Positions 12,332 through 23,800 of a DNA stretch of 64,000 nt are shown one piece after another. Origin of the DNA: Piper betle. Lineage: Eukaryota; Streptophyta; Magnoliopsida; Piperales; Piperaceae. Both the position numbers and the translations under genes were made by a program. The notes beneath the pieces were generated by a model, which worked only from the letters and a program-made list of their open reading frames with translations, made no database searches and was not told the DNA's origin. Within the stretch, counting starts at the first letter, position 1. The number at the start of each line of letters is the position of its first letter. The stretch lies in contig JAURVB010002055.1 of NCBI GenBank assembly GCA_033002965.1, positions 1 to 64,000 on the forward strand, read 5' to 3'.

Positions 12332-15300
12332 GCCGTCGAATACAAGAGAACCATGGTTAATTAATTAGTCTATCATTTGATTTTGCAGAAAAAGGGTCAG
12401 ATCAAATTTTGGGAAGCTGAATGCGTGAAGATTGATCCGAGAAGCCGGAAAGTGCTATGCCGCTCTAACCATGCGGATGCTGTGGAAGGGAAGAGAGAGT
12501 TTGAAGTTGAGTACGACTACTTGGTCATAGCCATGGGCGCCCGTGCTAATACGTTCAACACTCCCGGTGTGGCCGAAAATTGCCACTTCCTCAAGGTTGC
12601 AATTTATACCTTCATGTACACCATTTACTAAACTAATGTTTTCTACCGAGCATCGATTTTAGCCATGTTGATTGTCCTGGTGGAGATCAGCACTCACTTA
12701 TCTCTATTTGATGAAATATTGCAGGAAGTAGAAGATGCTCAAAGGATTCGACGGAGTGTGATGGATTGTTTTGAGAGGGCCAATCTTCCCGATTTGACAG
12801 ACGACGATCGGTCGAAGACGCTTTAATTTGTCATTGTCGGTGGAGGCCCGACTGGTGTGGAGTTTGCAGCAGAATTGCATGATTTTGTCAACGAGGATCT
12901 GGTTAAACTCTACCCCAAACTGCATGGTTTAGTTAAGATCTCTCTCATCGAGGCTGCTGATCATATCTTAAACATGTAAGTGTTAATTTCATCTCTTTGT
13001 CTGTCAGCAATTAGTATTCCTTCTACCTGTTTATTGAAAATACGTACATATTGCTCTTGGTTGCCACTAGCTAATATTTTGTTACTCGTTTCACTTTATT
13101 GATACCAAGAATGCAGCAGTATCCATAGCTTGCCTGCTTCCACGAGTCGTGAAATGGCAATGAAATATTTACTTTGAGGATGTATACATGTGCTTTATTG
13201 TTATAGAATTTTTTGGACGGCCCTTTCTTTACAACACTCTGTGTTTCCTTTCCTCGAGGCTTTCTCTACAGTTCATTTTTTTCTTGGCCTTGAGATTACT
13301 TTATGTTACTGCAGGTTCGATAAAAGAATCACCGCATTTGCTGAAGACAAATTTCACAGGGATGGGATTGACTTGAAAACAGGGTATATGGTGGTCAGTG
13401 TAAGTGATAAGGCCATAAGCATGAAGGAAAGACAAAATGGGAACATCAGTTCGCTCCCATATGGGATGGTTGTCTGGTCTACTGGTATAGGAACCCGCCC
13501 TATTATAATGGATTTCATGAAGGAAGTTGGCCAGGTATATTTACTGATTTACGTCCAGATATACTTCTATCGTGAATTTAAGTTTCCTCCACTCTTGTGC
13601 TTCATGTTACATCTGGGCGGACTTATCTCTAAATGCTTTTCTTGAACTGAAACAACTTGCAGACTAATAGGCGCGTTTTAGCAACGGATGAGTGGCTTCG
13701 AGTAGAGGGGTGCAAAGATGTGTATGCCCTCGGTGACTGTGCTACGATACAGCAACGTAGAGTTATGGTGAGTGGTACTTCATTGACCGGTGTTATGGCA
13801 AAATCAATGGAAAGCCATACCTCGTGCAATTGTTTAGTCAGAATGAGTCCCGGTCTTGTTTCACATTGTGATATTCTAATTATTGGGTTTATTTCACATC
13901 ATATATAGAGGTTGTTGGTAACTTGTATATAGACTAACAAGAAAATTTTATTTCTTAAGCTAGCTTTTAGATTAAGAGAGACTCATAATACTTATTACAA
14001 GTCTCGTTTTAAAGTTCATTAGACCCAATAGTGGTTTTGAAGCATGGGTGGGGGCTCAAAGGGCCAATAAATGATATCAGAGCCTGGTTGGCTTAGTGTT
14101 GCTTCGGGCCAGCTCGAATTGAAGTCTCTTAGAATTTCACTATGCGGTAGGGGGAGATATTTCGGATGGGTTCGGGTGGGCTAGTCCGAATTGTAGTCTT
14201 CTAAAACTTTATAACATGTGGGCCTTGCATGTGGTGAAGGTGAGATGATTTAGGTGACATGATGTGTGAGGGGGAGAATTGTTGAGTTCATCCTACATCA
14301 TGTATAAAGGTTATTGGTGACTTGTATATAGGCTAATGGGGTTACCGGTGACTTGTATATAAGCTAATGGAAAAGCCTTTAATTCTTAAACTAATTTTTG
14401 GAGTAAGAAAAACCCATAACACTTATTGTAAGTTACGTTTAAAAGCTCATTGGACTCAGTAATAGTTTTGAAGCTTGGGTGGGGGCCTAAAGGGCCCAAC
14501 ACTAACGTGACATTAAAGCTGGCCGTGATTTTTTCAAGGAAATGAAACTCGATTGAACTGCCCACTGTTACTCCTTTCTTAACATCGGTAGTGGCATTAC
14601 AGGAGGACATCGCGTCAATTTTCGCCATTGCTGACAAAGACAAATCGGGAACTTTAACGGTGGATAAGTTCAAAGATGTGATCAATGATATATGCATAAG
14701 ATACCCACAAATTGAGCTTTACATGAAGAATAAGAAAATAAGCAAGCACGTAAACCTCCTGTACTCCGATGGCAAAAAGGAAGTCAATATCGAAGAGTTT
14801 AAGGCAGCTCTTGCTGAAGTGGATTCTCAAATGAAGAACCTCCCTGCGACTGCACAGGTGATTGATTACTTGGTGATGATTATTCTATCAATCTTCTCTT
14901 CCCATCTAGGCCACGAAGGATTATATATGCAGATGATGATTGATAAATTATATGTGAGGCCTATTTCTTTTTCCTGTTTATTTATTTCTTGTTGGTAAAT
15001 AGGTTGCTGCTCAAGAAGGAGCATATCTTGCAAATTGCTTTAACAACATGAAGGAACGAGAAGATGATCCGCAAGGACCTCCAAGGATCAGAGGATCAGG
15101 GCGTCATCGTTTTCGTCCTTTCAGGTACATTAACTTTTTAATGTTTTCCATATATAAAAAAGATAAGCAGACCTTCCTGTGGGACTTCTTTCATGAACTA
15201 GAGAGAATAGCTTTGCTGTTTTGAGCACAAAAGACCAGAGGCGTATGCATTTCTGATTTGAGTTTTTATTCAAAATGTTTTGCTTGGGGAGATGTCCCGA

Positions 15301-16012
15301 CTCAGTGTTTCATTGGACGTATGCTATGCCAGTGGGCAGTGGCAGTATAAATTTCATTTCATATTTGTGGTATCTTCTCACTGCTTGATCGCTTGTGACA
15401 ATACTCTCAGGTACAGACACTTGGGGCAATTTGCTCCACTGGGAGGTGAGCAAACGGCTGCCGAACTTCCTGGCGATTGGATTTCAATAGGTCACAGCTC
15501 GCAATGGCTTTGGTACTCGGTCTACGCCAGGTAAATTTCCCATTGCAATATTTTCTATTAAGTGCAAACTAAATACAACTTTGAAGACATTAACGGACGA
15601 TTGATGATAAAAAGAAAAAGAAAATGCTAGAAGTTGGCAGCTTATAGGTATGTCTATCATGTATGTGAACTTCATGTGTGTGTTTAGTTTACCAACGCCT
15701 CTGAAAGACGGGTCTGTCCTCTGTATGATGAAAGAAAGAAGAGACTGTTCTATGCTAAGTTAGCTTTTGAGAAGCTTTGTTTAAAAAGATTTTATCAGAG
15801 GACGTTTGTTTGCCGTCAATATGGTGAGAGCATTATTAATTAAGGGTCCTCGAGCTCCCCCTTATTTGACATTAACTATCTAATCTTTCTACTAATTGTG
15901 GATCTCTCTTATTATTTCCTGTAGCAAACAAGTCAGTTGGCGCACAAGAATGCTGGTTGTATCCGACTGGATGAGACGCTTTGTCTTCGGAAGGGACTCG
16001 AGTCGCATTTGA
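11310..16012 (+). CDS. External alternative NAD(P)H dehydrogenase, NDB type, with EF-hand (in-frame stop)
   Basis: A type II NADH:ubiquinone oxidoreductase on the outer face of the inner mitochondrial membrane; it passes electrons from cytosolic NAD(P)H to ubiquinone without proton pumping. Exons: 11310-11395, 11992-12271, 12389-12595, 12725-12975, 13315-13534, 13663-13767, 14603-14857, 15003-15124, 15411-15530 and 15925-16012, in phase for 577 aa. Visible motifs: FAD fold [19 protein letters not shown] fold [19 protein letters not shown]-hand [13 protein letters not shown] and the membrane-associated end QLPG-like [18 protein letters not shown]...[12 protein letters not shown]. The EF-hand insertion marks the NDB clade (NDB1/NDB2-like), which is calcium-responsive. 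Codon 225 (12824-12826) is TAA, immediately before the NADH fold, so the product as written stops there. Everything else is intact. A TRIM element sits in the intron at 13768-14602. Confidence 0.9.
12290..12328. repeat. (AT)n microsatellite in NDB intron 2
   Basis: About 19 uninterrupted AT units directly downstream of the exon 2 donor at 12272. Confidence 0.95.
13881..14501 (+). mobile_element. TRIM retrotransposon in NDB intron
   Basis: A 621-bp terminal-repeat retrotransposon in miniature. The left terminal repeat (about 13881-14070) and right one (14280-14501) share a body ending in a GTGGGGGC...AAGGGCC motif. The right copy begins TGTTGAGTTC and ends GGGCCCAACA. Just inside the left repeat is a methionine-tRNA primer site, TGATATCAGAGC (14072-14083). 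A purine tract, GTGTGAGGGGGAGAA (14264-14278), precedes the right repeat. Flanks CTAAT (13876-13880) and CTAAC (14502-14506) are a target-site duplication with one transition. The right repeat has an internal ~33-bp duplication. No coding capacity, as expected for TRIMs. The insertion lies between splice sites and does not touch exons. Confidence 0.88.
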
Positions 16013-16400
16013 TATCTTGTCTGACTTTGAGCGCCTTCCAGCTGGGCATTTAGATTCAATCATCCTTGTGTACCTCCAATGGGAAATTTTGGTTGTAATA
16101 GTTCTGTTCACCCGGGCTTTTTTTGTTTTCGCGATTATTGTTTTCCTTGTTCTCACGAACAGGCCGAGAAATTTTGATAAGCAAATTATTCGTATTGATA
16201 CATTCTTTATATCAATTTTGCTACAACAGAGGATTACTTCAATAATGATTCTTATGTTTACCCCATTTCAGACAAGAATGGGCCCACATGTTAGTGGACC
16301 CACAATAATAGGTAGCGGGTAAAGTGCAGAAGGAAGTGGAACTGTAGGATTTAACAGTGGATTAGCAGGGATCGCAGTTTCTGGAGTATGAGCTAGGAGA
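16013..16400. other. NDB 3' flank up to the 5'-truncated gypsy element
   Basis: Probable NDB 3' UTR, followed by sequence of uncertain origin that runs into gag-like sequence around 16400. No 5' LTR of the gypsy element is recognisable here. Confidence 0.45.
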
Positions 16401-16852
16401 AGGTAGTATGAAAAGTTCATGAAAATTGGTGGACGACTATTCATTGAAAAGTTGGATGCAGAGGAAGCTTTCTTTTAGATCTCATTAGCTATAGGTGTAT
16501 TCGGAAGCATGCATGTCCGAAACTGCATTGAGCATGCATCATTACAGGAGCATTCCAAGATGAAGCCAGAATATGGTGGGATTTAGTGATGGGTTCCATA
16601 TTTGCCCACCAACAGCCTTAGGACAACAAACCACCTTTCTATTAGATTTGCAAATCTTGTCATGGAGATGAGTGCAGAGCAGGCACAAACGCATACTATA
16701 GTTGTGGTTAACCAGGACATACAACCGCAACGTGTCTAATTGACCAATACCATCAATTGACACATCCAGTGCCTCAATAGAGACTTACACTTCTAACTCC
16801 CCAGCATCAACAACATCAAAGAAGCAAACAAGGCCAATGTAGGGCCGAGAGG

Positions 16853-17325
16853 TGTGAGATCCCTTAACTTAGTCTCACATCTAATACCTATTGGGATAAG
16901 ATCCTGTTTATAAGTGGGAATGAACTATAGATATTTAACTTGGTTTACCACTTTTAAAGAAATGACTTAGGCCCATTACGTTGCATATTGGGCTGAGTTG
17001 CGTCGTTATTGGTGGCATTAGAGAAACCTGGTTCCATGTTAGATGGTGGGCTGGATTAGAGACGCTGGCTAGGCTGTCGGCCACCAACCTAAGAAGGTCG
17101 TGGGTAAGGGCTAGCAACGGGCCAAGTGTAGGAATTTTGAGGACAAAATTTCCTAAGGTGGGTGAATTATGAGATCCCTCAACTTAGTCCCACATCTAAT
17201 ACCTACTAGGATAAGATCCTGTTTATAAGTGAGAATGAACTATAAATCTTTAATTTGGTTAACCACTTTTAAAGAAATGACTTAGGCTTATTACATTGCA
17301 CTTTGGGATGGGTCGGGTCGTTACA
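16853..17325 (+). mobile_element. Second TRIM retrotransposon, inside gypsy gag
   Basis: A 473-bp element with 158-bp terminal repeats at 16853-17010 and 17168-17325, starting TGTGAGATCCC (left) and ending GGGTCGTTACA (right). A diverged primer site (TGGCATTAGAG) follows the left repeat and a purine-rich tract (AAGGTGGGTGAA) precedes the right one. The perfect target-site duplication AGAGG lies at 16848-16852 and 17326-17330. It is non-coding and unlike the TRIM in the NDB intron. Confidence 0.92.
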
Positions 17326-17387
17326 AGAGGCATTGACCAACAACCACCGAGATAGCAGCAGAGGGGACATAACCAGAGAGGGTACAT

Positions 17388-17459
17388 GACTATAGGGAAA
17401 GCTAGACATTAGAAAGGTAGGCAGACTATAGGGAAAGCTAGACATTAGAAAGGTAGGCA
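17388..17459. repeat. 36-bp tandem duplication
   Basis: Two identical head-to-tail 36-bp units beginning GACTATAGGGAAAGCTAGAC, in decayed gypsy sequence between gag and protease. Confidence 0.9.
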
Positions 17460-19706
17460 GCATGCATCGCTAGCTCAGGATCAGAGGGATCAGAATTAGG
17501 CGGTACCACCAATAGCACATACTTCCCCAGCATAGCAGTAGGCAGTAAGGATGTATATAGCCACAGTGGCAGAGGCCTTTGAGGACACGATAGTTGTGAC
17601 AGGTACGCTTTCAGTAGGCTTTGTACTTGCATGAGTCTTATTTGATTCTGGCTACACACATTCCGTTATTTCATACACACACATAAGTAGAATTGGATGC
17701 AAGATAGAAGAGTTATGACATTCACTATTAATGTCTACTCTTGCCGGTGGTGTTATAGCTATGAGCAAGTGTATGTGTAATGTCCCTATTAAGATTCAAT
17801 AGTGACAGCTTGTAGCTGATTTGATATTGTTCAAGCTACAAGAATTTGATGTGATATTTAGAATGAACTAGATGTCCAAGCAAAGAGACATGATTGATTG
17901 CCGAAGAAAAATGATGACTTTGCCCCCATAGAAGATGCCATTTTTTCTTTCCAGGGTTAGGGTAGAGATAGAGAACAAGGACGGATATCCTATAACCTTT
18001 CAGAATGCAGTGAGACAGCTAGACCGAGACAGTGAACCGATAATTGCAGCATTAGTATTGGCTGGGCAGAGTGGTTCAGGGGATAAATTGAACATTGAGT
18101 ATATTCCAGTGGTCAGAGAATTTGTTGATGTATTCCTAGATGAGATAACTGGATTGCCGCCATGCAGGGAAGTAGATCTTGCCATTGAGTTGATGCTAGC
18201 CACAACACCTATGTTTAGAGCTCTGTGTCGAATGACACCTCTTGAGCTCAAGGAACTCAAGGAATAATTACAGACACTATTGGATCAAGGGTTCATCCGA
18301 CTGAGTGTCTCTCCATGGGGCACGCTAGTGCTATTTATGAGGAAGAAGGATGGAAGCATGCGTTTATGCATCGGTTAGAGGATGCTAAGCCATGCAATTA
18401 CTGAGAAAGATACCCTCTTCCTCACATTGAAGTTTTATTCAACCAGTTCAACTTAACAGTCATCTTCTTGAAAATCGATTTGAGGTTAGGATACTACTAG
18501 TTAAAGATTAGAGCAAAAGACATCCTGATGACTGTATTCAGGACTAGATATGGTCACTATGAGTTTTTGGTCATGACTTTTGGATTGACCAATGCTCCAA
18601 TAGTATTTATGAACTTGATGAACAGTGTATTCACTCCATATTTGGACCAGTTTGTGTTCGCCTTTGTAGATGACATAATAGTATACTCTTTATTTAGGGA
18701 AGCGTATGAGCAATATCTGAGGATTGTGTTGTAGACGCTAAGAGAGCACATGTTGTATGGAAAGTTTTGAAGTGCAGTTTTTGGTTCTCAGATGTGAACT
18801 TTCTTAGCCATATCATCTCAGTAGCAGGTATCTCAATAGATCGAGCCAAGATAGACACAGTAGCACAATGGGAATAGCCAAAGACACTTACAGAGGTTCG
18901 AAGTTTCCTAAGCCTAGCCAGATAGTACAAACGGTTCATACAGATTATCTCATCCATAACAAGCCCTCTTATTTGGCTAATTAGGAAGGAGGAATGATTT
19001 AGATGGACAAATGAATGTGAGTAGAGTTTTCAGGACACTAAAGGAGAGGTTGACTTCGGCGCCTCTCCTTACATTGCGTGAAGGAAATGGAGATTTCGTG
19101 GTTTACACAGATGTCTCGGGCGTTGGTTTAGGTTGTGTTTTGATGCAAAAGGATAAGGTTATAGCCTATGCATCTCATCTACTCAAGGTGCATGAATATA
19201 ACTATCTGACACATGACCTAGAGCTCACAACAATTATATTCGCACTCATAATATGGAGGCATTACTTGAATGGAATTTTTTAGACTCTTGATTGATCACC
19301 AGAGTCTGAACTATATCTTCACGCAAAAGGATATGAATAATAGACATAGAAGATGGTTAAAGGTATTATCAGATTATGAGATCGACATAGTGTATCACGA
19401 GGGAAAAGTAAATATAGTAGTAGATGCTTTAGAGGCTCCGCAGGATTGGCAGTAGTGTTAGTGACTAACTATGCTATGGGCCATAGACAATTGGTCAGAA
19501 TGATGGCACGACTGACCATTTAGTCAAATGTGCTTGAACAGATTAGGGTTGCACAAGAGGCAGACAGACAGTTGAGTCAGTAGATGGAACATGGAACACA
19601 CAAAGAATTGGTTAGAGATGCAGATGGGTAAGTTAGAGTGAGAGGTTGACTATTTGTTCCAGACGTTCCAGAGTATCCCAGACTTCAAAGTACAATTCTC
19701 CACGAA

Positions 19707-20819
19707 TATAATGACCTGCCTGTTTAGAGCCACAAGCCAAGTATTACTATATGAAATAAGTGTCTCATAAATTAGTTTTCTATTAATTTTTCAGATTTTA
19801 AATAAATACATGACATAAAATTTAATATAAAAAATACTCGGAATAATCTCGGCCCCATGAACTGAACCAAAATCCCACTGTCATGCAAACTATCTGGAAT
19901 TATAACAACATATAAGAAAAAAATAGTCTAATAACAAATTCCTCCATCTATCCTGACTTTACCCATCCTTCCGTAATGCTCACAATTGTGGAGGTAATTC
20001 TACATTAGTGATAAAAACACTAAGTCATATAATTACAAGAAACAAGTTAATATATTCCACAACATCTGAATTTGAGTTTTTTAGTGATCATGAGCCGATG
20101 CCGAGCTCTTATTATGCCAGGAGGGTAGCAGCCCCTTCTAGCTACAATCCCATATATGTGCACACACGCTACGTGGCCCACGGCCTATAATTACCAATAT
20201 TTGCCATTGACTCACCTTCTCGGTATCACAAGTGCATAATAAGTCGTCTTGCGCCATTTCGCCCTATCACCCCTTTCGACATGAGCGTAGGTATTTAATC
20301 TCAAGAATTTTAATAGTGCTACCCCATGTTTGACTGAGTCAATTCTTTGACCCTGGTTGTGCTCAGTGCATGGTGGTCGAAGGTGGGATCAGGCCGACTA
20401 AGGCTCCCAAATAGGAATATATAATATTTCAAGTAATTATACGTACCTAAAATTGTGATGAGGCATCCGCAACTATGACACACAATCCTAATATGGATGA
20501 AACTTCTCTAAAGCCTTCCCTTTGTGAGTCAAATATGCTCACTAACTATCAAGAGAATGTTTCATTTAACATCAAAAATTCTCTTTATATTGAAGAATAT
20601 GTGTGGAATTTAAGAAGTCACTACATTAAATTTTATATAAAAGAACGTAATCACACATAACTATATAAACACCAACCATAAATATCATTGTACCAGTACG
20701 CTAAAGATCATAATTTATATTGATTCCAAAGAATTAATTTAATTGAATAATATTTTTGATTTGTTCTAAAATTTACAAAATCCTAATTAAAATAACCTAA
20801 TTATTTTTAGGGTTTTACA
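19707..20819 (-). repeat. Solo LTR (1.1 kb) splitting the gypsy integrase
   Basis: Integrase-like sequence stops at 19706 (ILHE) and resumes at 20825 (AHMSRYSVHLGG), with 1,113 bp between. On the minus strand the insert starts TGTAAAACCCTAAAAATAAT and ends GGTCATTATA, which fits a decayed ...GTTACA end after two methylation-type transitions. Flanks ACGAA (19702-19706) and ATGAA (20820-20824) fit a 5-bp target-site duplication with one C-to-T change. There is no internal domain, so it is a solo LTR of a family different from the 3-kb LTRs nearby. Confidence 0.8.
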
Positions 20820-23800
20820 ATGAAGCTCACATGTCGAGATACTCAGTACATTTAGGTGGAGTGAAGATGTACCATGACGTCTGATGAACTTATTGGTGGC
20901 CAGGAATGAAGAGAGAGGTGCATGACATAGTTGCCAGATGTTTGGTATGCCAATAAGTGAAAGCTGAGCATGTGCGTCCAAGTGGAATACTACAACCATT
21001 GGAAACTCTAGGGTGGAAGTGGGAGACTACAACCATGTAGATCCCCACTATGTTGGGTAGAGGGTAGAAAACCAGTGGTAATTGGGCTTGAAATGATCTA
21101 GTAGACACACGAGGTAGTGATGTGGATCAAGAAGAGAATGAAGTCAGCTCAGGATAGCCAAAAAAGTTATGCCGATCAACACAGTCATAAGGTTCATTTC
21201 ATGTTAGGAGATTACGATCTCTTGAAGGTCATTCTTATTAAGGAAAACATGAGATTCAGGATGCGTGGGAAACTCAGTTTGTGATATATCAGACTATTTG
21301 ATGTGATTGAGTGCATTGGGCTAGTGACTCATAGGCTAGCATTGTCGCCTCATCTATCAGCTAAGCACGATGTTTTCCATGTGTCATTGCTAAAGGCGTA
21401 CCATTTAGACAACTCTCATGTTGTCAGTTTCAGAGAGATAGAGCCACAATCAACCTTGACATATCCAGAAGACGCAGTCAAGATTGTGGATCGCCACAAT
21501 CAAAGTGCAATGGACTCGATGAGGAGTTGAAGAATCCACATGAGAACGTGAAGAAGAGATACCCAGAGATCTTCGAGCAACCAGCTTCACGACTAGGTAC
21601 TCAAATTGAGACTTAGCTCTTTAGATTATTGATGAAGTTGAAACTTCCTTGGGTAAAATTTTGAGGAGGAAATTTTTCTAAGGAGGGAAGGTTCTAAATC
21701 CTTTGCCTTAAGTCAGAGTTTTACAATAGCAAACCAGTTAGTTCAACCATCTGTTCGAGTCGAGTCAGTTCATGACATACATGTTGAGTCGAGGCTAGCC
21801 GTCTGATATGAGCGATGAGGGTCAAGCGTACCTGAGTATATGATGATAATGTCAGCAAAATTATGAGAAATGAGTTATCATAGCACATGACAATATGCAG
21901 TTATTTTTTATATATATTTGATTGCAGAATTATTTTCAGGCCAAATGACGTATTAGGACACGTTATATAGTAGTTTGGGTGGGTTATTAGTTATAGAACA
22001 TGTCATTTTGATGTTATGGAGTGTATTATATTTTAAGGTATTTTTCTTTTTAATTGTTTTGGAATTTATTAGGAGTTAGTTATTATTTTTGACTCAAGTC
22101 GGAGTCGAGTCAACTTTTATTCATGAAATCGCCACCTAAAACCCTCCCAGGTGCTTTCTCCCCTAACCCTGATCACCACTCCCATCCTCGTTGTCGACGC
22201 CGCCTTTGGCCGCCGCACTGCCGCCAATAGACATTGATCGACTCCGCCAAAGCTCCATCGTGCCATCTCCCATCATCCCGGTAGTCGCATTCCCAACACC
22301 GTTCCACCGCCAACTGTGTCGCTCTACCACTGCTATTCTATCGACACTGCCCCCTTCGACCCCAGACGCTTTTCCCCCCACCAAGCGTAGCTGCCGAAAC
22401 CTGCCAAGGGCTAATTGGACAAGCAGATCGACCCCTGCCGACTCATAGTTGCTGTAACACCCCAATTTTGGTTAACCTAAGAACCGGATTGGAAATGTTA
22501 CTATCGAGTCGAGTGATGTCTAAAGTAGCTACTTTATAAGACTGGATCAATAATATAGACCAAAATACCCCTTTTGGCATCAAGAGAATGAAAGACATCG
22601 CTAAATATATGTGAAAACTCATTAATATAAATAAAAGCTTGAAAGAAAATAATTGTGCTGAGCTCAAGTGTGTATATAGTTTATCTATCCTCCCACCAAA
22701 ACCGACTCAGGATCACGAAACCTATATATATATATATATATATAAAATAGGGAAAATGTCAGTAACAAGTATTATTGGTCCGAAAATAACTAATAGTCAA
22801 ACTAGCACAGGAGAGATGACCCTCTTGTTAAATAAAAATATTTATATACTCCTTGATAAAATCTCTCATAATGGAGCTAATTAGGAGCCATCATCCTTGG
22901 ATCAACAACATCCCATTCTTACTCATATCATGCCTTGTAACATTAAAAGCTATCCTTTGTACGAGAACATCAATTTATTATCCTTTTCCTTTAGCCCTCT
23001 ACATCCTCCATATCACTCCTGACCCTGAGTACAGAAGTCGAGTACTCTCAAGCATACACCTTCAGTACCCTTTGAAACCACAAGTCACATGCGCTGTATT
23101 GCAGTACCTGTAAGCCTCCACACTTCTCCAGGTTTGAGGAACCCAAAGGTGGAGTTGTTAGGATCCCTTGGGAATGGAACATACGCTCACCAAATCCAGA
23201 TCCCACTTTGTCTAACACCCGTCCACTCGTGTAGCGTGGTTATCGATTTTCCGCTATCTCACATCTTACCGAAAAATTGAAGAAAAATCATAAATAGGCC
23301 TGGGAAGGGATTTATATAATAGCTCGAAGACAACTTGCGGTGGATCTTATTTTCAAAAATCAGACTCGAGGGGGACATCCTCGAAGGTTATTAATCATGG
23401 AAGTAAAATGAGTCTAAATGGCTTGTGTTAAGTGGGGTCTGATAAAACAGCCACTTAACACGTCTTGCGATTTGAAAATTAAGTCAACAATAGAGTATAA
23501 CGATAAAAACTGAGAAGAGTCCTAATGGACCTATGGTCTAAGCTCCAAGCATGACGCCTCATCTATGGTGAGCTTGAACTCTGAAATCTATATCGAAACC
23601 CACTGTTATGTAAAATATTATCATCTCTATTTGATGCATGCTCGTGGTGTGTGCTCACATCATTAGTACATCCTAATAAAGAAGACTGCTAAATAAACCT
23701 ACAACTAAACGTACTACACACAAATCAAGAAATAATAAAGGAAATAACTAATAAACAAACAATAAATAAATAAATGCACTCATGAATAAATAAATAAATA

